Part shown: piece after piece, positions 47,901 to 56,900 of the stretch
Position numbering within the stretch: the first letter of the stretch is position 1
Layout of the letters: each line of letters begins with the position of its first letter
Assembly: GCF_042477335.2 (NCBI RefSeq)
Contig: NC_091257.1
Span: 42,936,501 to 43,000,500, forward strand
Length of the DNA stretch: 64,000 nucleotides
Direction: 5' to 3'
Source of the DNA: Ovis canadensis
Lineage: Eukaryota; Chordata; Mammalia; Artiodactyla; Bovidae
Program-made: the position numbers and the translations under genes
The notes under the pieces: model-generated
Database searches by the model: none
Seen by the model: the letters and a program-made list of their open reading frames with translations, nothing else
What the model was told of the DNA's origin: nothing

Positions 47901-50900
47901 TAACCGGAACTGTCTAAAAGTTAATAACTTAAGTTTGAACACATTCTGAAGCTCAACACTTTTCCTCCTCTCCCTCCACATTTTTTTCTGATACCACATT
48001 TTGCATTTTTTTGTGTTGTATAGCCCTTAACTAATTATTGCGCTTATAGTTATTTTTACTACTTTTGTCTTTTAATCTTCATACTAGCTCTATAAGTGAT
48101 TAATTTACCACCTGTACCATACATTTACTTTTATCACTGGGATTTATACTTTCATCTGTTTTCTTGCCAGCTGAAAGAAGTCCCTTTAGCATTTCTTAAC
48201 AAGGATAGTTTAGTGGTTAGAAACTCTCTTAGCTTTTGCTTGTCTGAAAACTCTATTGCTCCTTCAATTCTGAATGATAACTTCTGGGTAGCGTGTTCTC
48301 AGAAGTTTTTTCTTTTAGCACTTCAAATATATTGTGCCACTCCCTCCTGGCCTGCAAAGTTTCTGCTAAAAAAATATTCTGATAGTCTTATTGCGGGTGT
48401 TTCCTTACACAAAGCAAATTGTTTTTCTCCTGCTGCTTTTAAGATTCTTTCCTTTCTGTAACTTTTTTTTTTTTTAAAGTAGAGTGTAATTGATTTACAA
48501 TATTGTGTTCACTTTAGATAGAGAGCATAGTGATGTATTTTTTGCAGATTATACTCCATTATAGGTTATTACACAATAATGGGTATAATTCTCCATCCTA
48601 TACAACATTCTTGCCTGGAGAATCCCAGGGACGGGGGAGCCTCGTGGGCTGCTGTCTATGGGGTCGCACAGAGTCGGACATGATTGAAGCGACTGCTGCA
48701 GCATACAACATCCTTGTTACTTCTCTATTTTAAATGTAGTTTGTATATCCGGTACCCCTAATTTGTCACTCTCCCCTTTCTTTTTCTCATTGGTAACCGC
48801 AAGTTTGTTTTCTGTATCTGTGAGTCTGTCTGTGTTTTGCATATACACTCATTTGTATCATATTTTAGATTCTACATAAGTGGTATCAGACCGTATTTGT
48901 CTTTCTCAGTCTAACTTATTTCACAAGACATAACACTCTCAGATCCGTCCATGTTGTTACAAGTGCCAGAATTCCATTCTTTATTATGGCTGAGTAATAT
49001 TCCTGTGTTTTGTGTGTGTGAGAGAGAGTTAGACAATGCCAAAGAATGCTCAAACTACCACACAGTTGCACTCATCTCACACACTAGTAAAGTAATGCTC
49101 AAAATTCTCCAAGGCAGGCTTCAGCAATACGTGGACCGTGAACTTCCAGATGTTCAAGCTGGTTTTAGAAAAGGCAGAGGAACCAGAGATCAAATTGCCA
49201 ACATCCGCTGGATCAGGGAAAAAGCAAGAGAGTTCCAGAAAAACATCTATTTCTGCTTTATTGACTATGCCAAAGCCTTTGACTGTGTGGATCACAATAA
49301 ACTGTGGAAATTCTTCAAGAGATGGGAATACCAGCACACCTGACCTGCCTCTTGAGAAACCTATATGCAGGTCAGGAAGCAACAGTTAGAACTGGACATG
49401 GACCAACAGACTGGTTCCAAATAGGAAAAGGAGTACGTCAAGGCTGTATATTGTCACCCTGCTTATTTAATTTCTATGCAGAGTGCATCATGAGAAATGT
49501 GGGCTGGAAGAAGCACAAGCTGGAATCACGATTGCCAGAAGAAATATCAATCACCTCAGATACGCAGATGACACCACTCTGATGGCAGAAAGTGAAGAGG
49601 AACTAAAAAGCCTCTTGATGAAAGTGAAAGAGGAGAGTGAAAAAGCTGGCTTAAAGCTCAACATTCAGAAAACGAAGATCATGGCATCCGGTCCCATCAC
49701 TTCATGGGAAATAGATGGGGAAACAGTAGAAACAGTGTCAGACTTTATTTTGGGGGGCTCCAAAATCACTGCAGATGGTGACTGCAGCCATGAAATTAAG
49801 AGATGCTTAGTCCTTGGAAGAAAAGTTATGACCAGCCTAGATAGCATATGCAAAAGCAGAGACATTACTTTGCCAACAAAGGTCCGTCTAGTCAAGGCTG
49901 TGGTTTTTCCAGTAGTCATGTATGGATGTGAGAGTTGGACTGTGAAGAAGGCTGAGTGCCAAAGAATTGATGCTTTTGAACTGTGGTGTTGGAGAAGACT
50001 CTTGAGAGTCCCTTGGACTGCAAGGAGATCCAACCAGTCAATTCTGAAGGAGACCAGCCCTGGGTGTTCTTTGGAAGGAATGATGGTAAAGCTGAAAGTC
50101 CAGTACTTTGGCCACCTCATGCGAAGAGTTGACTCATTGGAGAAGACTCTGATGCTGGGAGGGATTGGGGGCAGGAGGAGAAGGGGACAGCAGAGGATGA
50201 GATGGCTGGATGGCATCACTGACTCCATGGATATGAATATCTGAGTGAACTCCGGGAGTTCGTGATGGACAGGGAGGCCTGGTGTGCTGTGATTCATGGG
50301 GTTGCAAAGAGTTGGACATGACTGAGCGACTGAACTGAATAATTAGTAATGTAGAACATCTTTTCATGTGCCCATTAGCCATATGTATGTCTTCTCTGAG
50401 AAATGTCTTCTCAGGTCTTCTGACCATTTTTGGATTGGGTTGTTTTTTGATATTGAGTTGTATGAGCTGTTTGCATATTTTGGATATTAATCCCTTTAGG
50501 GTCACATCATTTGTAAATATTTTCTCCCATTCAGTAGGTTGTTTTTTCAATTTGCTGATGGTTTCTTTGCTTTGCAGAAGCTTTTAAGCTTAATCAGGTC
50601 CCATTTGTTTGGTTTTGGTTTTATTTCTTTTGCCTTAGGAGACTGATTAAAGAAAATACTGCTAAGATTTATGTCAGAGTGCTCTGCCTGTGTTCTCTTG
50701 TAGGAACTGTCTTTAACATTTTTGACATTTTAATGTGCCTTGATGTAGGTATGTTTAACTTTTTCAGATATTGCCCTAACATTTTCCACAGCAGCTGTAC
50801 TATTTTACATTTCCAGCAGTGCACAATGGGTCTGTTTCTCCATATCCTAGCCACGTTGTTATTTTCTGTTTTCTGTTGATAATATCCATCCTGATGGTTG

Positions 50901-53900
50901 TGAAGTGGTACCTCTGTGGTTTGGTTTGCATTTCCCCAATGATTAGTGAGGTTGAGCATCTTTTCATTTACTTATTGGCCATTATGTATTGTCTATTCAA
51001 GTCTTTTGCTTATTTTAAATGAGATTTTCTGTTGTAGTTAACTCTAAAAGTTACAGTTTTATAGTTTTAACCCTTACATTTAAGTCTTTGATCCATTTGT
51101 GTTAATTTTTATATGTGGCATATGGTAAGGGTCTGTCTTTAAGGCTTCCATTTTAATCAAATGATCACAAACTAGAAGTGAATAAAATGTGGAGTTTAGT
51201 GGTTTGTTAGAAACATAGTGAAGTCTAGGACGTGGTTGAGACTCTGGCTTTATACTGTTGGCGTTGCCAAATGTTTTGGAAGTTGAAAGCAGTTGGATTT
51301 GTTAGACGTTTTCAGTGAACCAGGAAAATGGGTGGAGTACCTGGTCACTCTCTCTAGGCCTCATTAGAAAATTACAGCATTTATGCAGATTCTTAATTGG
51401 ATTTGTCACTCATATTTTTTATTTTTCTGACTGTCAGACTAGCTATTATAGTATATTATTATATATTCTTTTACATTTGAATATGTTCATAAGAATTGAC
51501 TTTGAATGGACAGTAGTGATAGCTGTGTAATAAACTGAAATATTGTTTGAGTTTCCTTATGGAGAAAAAAATGAATTATACTCATTATCAGAGAAAAAAA
51601 TCAGAAGTGAAACATCAATGAAATTTCATACTAGGTGTAACTTTTTACCTTTCCTCAGGGATTGAGGAATGATCTGAAAGCAGCTTTGGATAAGATTGAT
51701 CAGCAGTACCTCAATGAACTTGTGGGTGGCCAAGAGCCTGGAGAAGAAGACACCCAGAATGATTTGAAAGTTCACGAAGAGAACACCACAATTGAAGAAT
51801 TAGAGGTGATCCCTCCGCCGCCTCCCTCACTGCCCCGCCCCGCCTTTCATTTCCTGGAGCCGATGGCTGAGCTCATTAGGCTGCCCAGTTCACGGCACCC
51901 TGGCATCTTTGGTCGCTACAAAGGCCCTTCTTCTGTTTCATGCCTGTTGTTTATTCACTCCCTTTTTTCTCATTTTCTACACACATTCCCCTCCTTCCTG
52001 CCTTCAGAAGTATTCATTCTGATATGCTTGATGTGTACATCCTTTTATATTTATTGATGGTCTTGTAAAACCAGTAATGTTTTGTATGCATGTGCTGTGG
52101 TGTACGTAAATGATGCTTTACTGTGAAATTCTTCATTCTGTTTTTTATTTTCAAGTTCCATCCTTGATATTCTATGTCATCTAAACCTTTGATTTTAATT
52201 GTTACATAGTATTTTATACAGTGTGACTTTCAGTGCCTTTTAATAGCACGATTGCTCCCCTCTTCCTATTACCACAAACAGTTTTGTGACGGACAGTCTT
52301 GTACATAACCCCTCTGGACCAGAAACAAGGTTGCTTCTTAACTTGTCTGAATACTGTCAGGTTTCTCTTTGGAATGGGTGTACCAGTCTTTACTCCACCA
52401 TCAGCAGTATATTTGTACATCCCTGCCAACGTTTGGCAATATCTTGCTTTCTTATTTTTGCCAGTGTATTGAATGTGGAGTGATTTATGTAATATTACTT
52501 GAAGTAATTTTGAATTATCTATCTAGCATGAGCAAAAATAATGACTTAAATTTCTTAATAATTGTGAACTCATTTTTCTGTTACCTTTCATTCCTTGCTC
52601 TGAACCCATGTTGACTGCTGTGAGATTGTAGTTGAGGTTATTGTTTGTTTTTTTGAGATGTTCCCCCTTTTTATTTATCTTTTAATATATATTTATTTTT
52701 AATTGATTGACTGCTTTACAATATTGGTTTGATTTCTGCCATACATCAACATGAATTAGGTTTAGGTGTACATATGTGAGGAAGTTATTTTATTTGTACT
52801 CCCGCCCCCTGAATTTTAACTGAAATAATAATTTTACTGAAATAAAACTGGTGAGCAAACCAGTTCTGGGCATTTTAAACAACTTTGGAGATAGTCACAT
52901 ACTATGCAATTTATCCTTTTAATGTGTACAATTCAGTGGTTTTTAGTATATTCACAAGTTTGTACAACTATCATCACAGTTTAACTTTAGAGCATTTTTA
53001 TTCCCCTAGAGAGAAACCTCGCATATATTAGCAGTCACTCCCTTTATCTTTAGATTCACAAAAGATAACATGCTGTCTAAATTTAAATGGCAAATTGATA
53101 TTTTTAACCTATCTAGAAATTCTCTCAGGCTTTAAATCAAAATTGGACCGTACATGTAATAAAGAGCCACGTTTGGACTGATGTTAATAGCATATATATT
53201 CAGCTGTTCCTCCTGACTAACAAACAGAAGCATTCCTTCTTTTCAGGCTCTGGGAGAGTCTTTAGGAAAAGGTGATGATCATAAAGACATGGACATCATT
53301 ACCAAATTCCTTAAGGTATGTACTTTCTGGCTAGGAAAGGAGGATGTTTTCTTTAGATAAGAATTGGTCTTACTTTGTTTTTTTTTTTTTTTTTTTTTGG
53401 TCTTACAGTTCTAAATTGTTTAAGAGTTAAAGACTGGAAAAGGAGACTCTCATTAAACATTTCTGCATTTGTAGTGTTTATAATGTTGGTATGTGTTTGC
53501 ATATAGAGGTTAAACAAAATGTATATTTACTATCTTCACGGCACTTGTAAATCTGACTTATTATTGCAAACACACAGAAAAGAATTCATAGCAGTAGAAT
53601 GAACAAGAAGTTTTAAGGATTAAAAATTTTTTTTAAACATCCTGGGAAAGAGTGTAGTAAGGAGAGGGTTCCAGAAGCTTCTCTGAGAGATGACATAAGG
53701 ACAAAGTGGCAAGACATTGGCAGTGAAAAAAGCAAACACTCGGGTAACCTTTCACAGGATTATCAGTAGCTCATTCTATCTTCCCAGATTTTCTCTCTTT
53801 AGTGGTTTAGGTAGAGTATGTGCAAACCCCAGATTCCTTTTAACATTTCTTCACCAATTATCAATATTTCTATTCAGACCAAGAGATTTAAATGCAAGAA

Positions 53901-56900
53901 ATGCTTTTACGTGTATTTACAATTTAAATGCAACATAATCGGTCATCAAGATTCTTAACCCACTGAGAATTTTGCATGGAATTAGCTAGGGCATGGGATC
54001 TAGTATGGACTAGAATTTCCTCTGAGTGACAGCCTCTCCCAATAGCACATGCATAGGTAACACCACCAGGGGAATGTGGCCTCCTCAGCCTTCACTGTTT
54101 AGCTGCCTCCAGAAAGGATGCTCTTTGTGTAGTTAAATTCAAGGAGCACCTGGGTAGTTTTCTAGGGTGGGATGGGGGCTGGTCATAGTTTCTTGTATTT
54201 TCGTTCCTTTTTTCCTTCTTTCTTTGGTCAAGTGTTTTAGAGGGAATTTTTAATTGAATTGTGGTCTCTACTGCAAAAGTACAAAGTCCAAATACAGCAT
54301 CATCATCCTTGGAAAATTGATTAAATATCACAGCACATGGCATTATGGCTGATAAGTCTAGGCAGGTTAAATTTTATGTAATAGAAATACAAGTAAAAGT
54401 TTATTTCTATCAAACAGTTACCTGTGAAACTTCTTCCTATTTCATCCCAGACACTTGGGGCGCAGAGTTTCTGGCCTGAAAAAGGAACTTTTTCATATTT
54501 CAGCCTGGGTTTCTTTTTAGGTGGGAAATGGATTACACTTGAGCTAGGAATATGTGTAGAATAGGGAGGTTTGTGACTTGCCAAAAGCACTGCTTTAAAA
54601 CATCTATGAGTTACTAAGCAGAAACAGTTCATTAAAACATCAGCAACTAATATTAATCAGTTAAGACATTTACTCTAAGGATGAATGTATACTGTTTTGT
54701 GCATCAGAGAACGTTCGTGCTTATGAAACCACTGGGTGGCATTGTAGTCTAAATTTACCCTTTCTTTCCACAGTTTCTTCTTGGTGTTTGGGCTAAAGAG
54801 CTGAATGCCAGAGAGGATTATGTGAAGCGCAGTGTGCAGGGTAAACTGAACAGTGCTACTCAGAAACAGACTGAGTCCTATCTCAGACCCCTTTTCAGGA
54901 AGCTACGGAAGAGGGTGAGGTTTCTCAAAAAATGCTTTCATTAACTGATTTTTTAAAAATAGAATATATAAAGTTAGGATACATGTGATCTATAACTACA
55001 TACTGAACTTCCATAATTATTTTTTTCCTTTTCCAGAATCTTCCTGCTGATATTAAAGAATCCATAACAGATATTATTAAATTCATGTTGCAGAGGGAAT
55101 ACGTGAAGGTACATTGTCATGCTGTGCATTGGAATATATTTATGAGTGTATCTAGATTGTGTGCATGATAATTTCATCTCATGTGGGGGTATTTTAATAG
55201 CAGATTTAAGAATAAATGTGAAATAAATTTTAAAAACTTTACATTTTATAATTTATTGTCAGCTTTATTGTTAGATATGAATAAATATTGTTAGGTGTGA
55301 ATAAATAAAAAAACTTTCAGACCACATTTTATTTTTTAGTCATTTTGAAGGAAGGTATAAAGATTCTGCAGAGCACAAATTGGATATAGGCAGTGTTCAT
55401 TTCATGAATGGGACTGAATTTCTAAGTTTATAGATGGTTGATATGGCTTGGAACAAATTTTCCCATAGAAGCAAAGTTACTAGATCAGTTTCTCAGGCCA
55501 GCTGTGAAAGCCTGCTTAATCTATAATATAGCTGAACTGTTGAACTAATGATACCATGGAACTTAACCACTTTCAGGCTGGTTTCTCTGAGAAAATGTTC
55601 CAGGTCAGGCTGCCAGAATTCCTTGCCCCCCCTTTCAGTGCTGCAACATAGCAGAGCCTGGTAAGGGAGGACTCTTCCCCTTGCTGCAGTGTTTTTATTC
55701 CTGAATGGACTTGGGGAGGAGGTGGCTGAGGAGAGAGATCTGGTGTCCACGTGCTCTGAGGGCAGAGTTTAGAAAGGTGGGTGGAAGGCTCTCAGTTGGT
55801 GGTGATGAACAGGAAGAGAAGGGCCTCCTGTACCACTAGCAGCATTGGAAGTATGCCATTGCTCGTAGGCCGTCAGCCAAGTTGAGGAGGGAGGCTCCCA
55901 TGGGCTGTGTCTTCCAAGGGAGGAGGAGGGGAGGGCTTCCGGGCAGCACCTCCAGTGACAGTTCCAGAGCAGTAGACAGGCTCTACCAGGAAAGCGGGGA
56001 AGCCATTGCTTATTCCTGTGCTCTGAGTGTCTGTCCTTAGCTCGGTGATCCTGGGTAACTGAAGGGCTCCCTGATGAGCTACTCCCTCTGCATGGGGGCC
56101 AGTTCATTAGTCAAAGAAACTGTTTCTATTTTATGAGTGTCAGCTTTAATTTCAGGTAGTTTCTGTGAGTTGCCTGTTGCTTAGGAAGGGTGATCCCATT
56201 GAGATGGATGGATAAGGTCACCATCACTGCAGAGAGAATTCAGGTCACTTGTCTGCTCGAAACCGTGGCTTCTCCTTGGTACTTTTCTCATTCTCATATA
56301 TTATGTGAGAAGCTGGTGAAAGTTTATTTTATATAAAGTATAGACAGAACTAAAACTTTAATATTTGGACAGTTTTCTTTGAAAATTGGGGAAAACCAAA
56401 TATTGGAAATTTTATCAGTTAATATCCAGTGATTTCTCATGCACAAGAATCAGTGGTAAAAAATGTGTATACCCTTCTCAAATTCTGCATTATCAGTCTC
56501 ATGGGTGTTTGATTTTTAAAATTAAAATCTCTTTGAGTCCTGGCTGTATAAGCCTCTCTGACACCATTGGGTCTTCTAGAATTTACTTGCTTTGTGTTTT
56601 GTATTTTTCCTTCTTTCCCTCCACGAGTAGCCACGCTTGGTTTAGAAAAAGCTGTTTGTCTTTGTTGCTTTCTGTCTTCTCATTTTGTAGCCTTAAATTT
56701 TTTAAAGATACAACTTTATTTATTTATTCATTGGCTGTGCCTGGTCTTCATTGCCGCGCAGACTTTCTCTAGTCGCAGTGAGCGGGGGCTGCTCTCTAGC
56801 TGTGGTGTGCAGGCTTCTCATTGTGGTGGCTTCTCTTCTTGCTGAGCATGGGCTCTAGGGCATGTGGGCTTCAGTAATTGCAGTTCCCAGGCTCTAGAGT

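Larger units (their letters stand above)
45180..51658 (+). other. PRPF18: Intron 4
   Basis: 6.5 kb, mostly L1 fragments with a BovB and SINE insertions listed separately. No second gene seen. Confidence 0.7.

Noticed and set aside
49483..50244. 253-codon open frame as a host gene
   Set aside because: It is the C-terminal part of a BovB polyprotein with the YADD reverse-transcriptase motif, and many broken copies of it occur in the window.
55769..56107. 112-codon minus-strand frame in intron 8
   Set aside because: GC-rich chance frame with no recognisable family and no splice or retrocopy signature.
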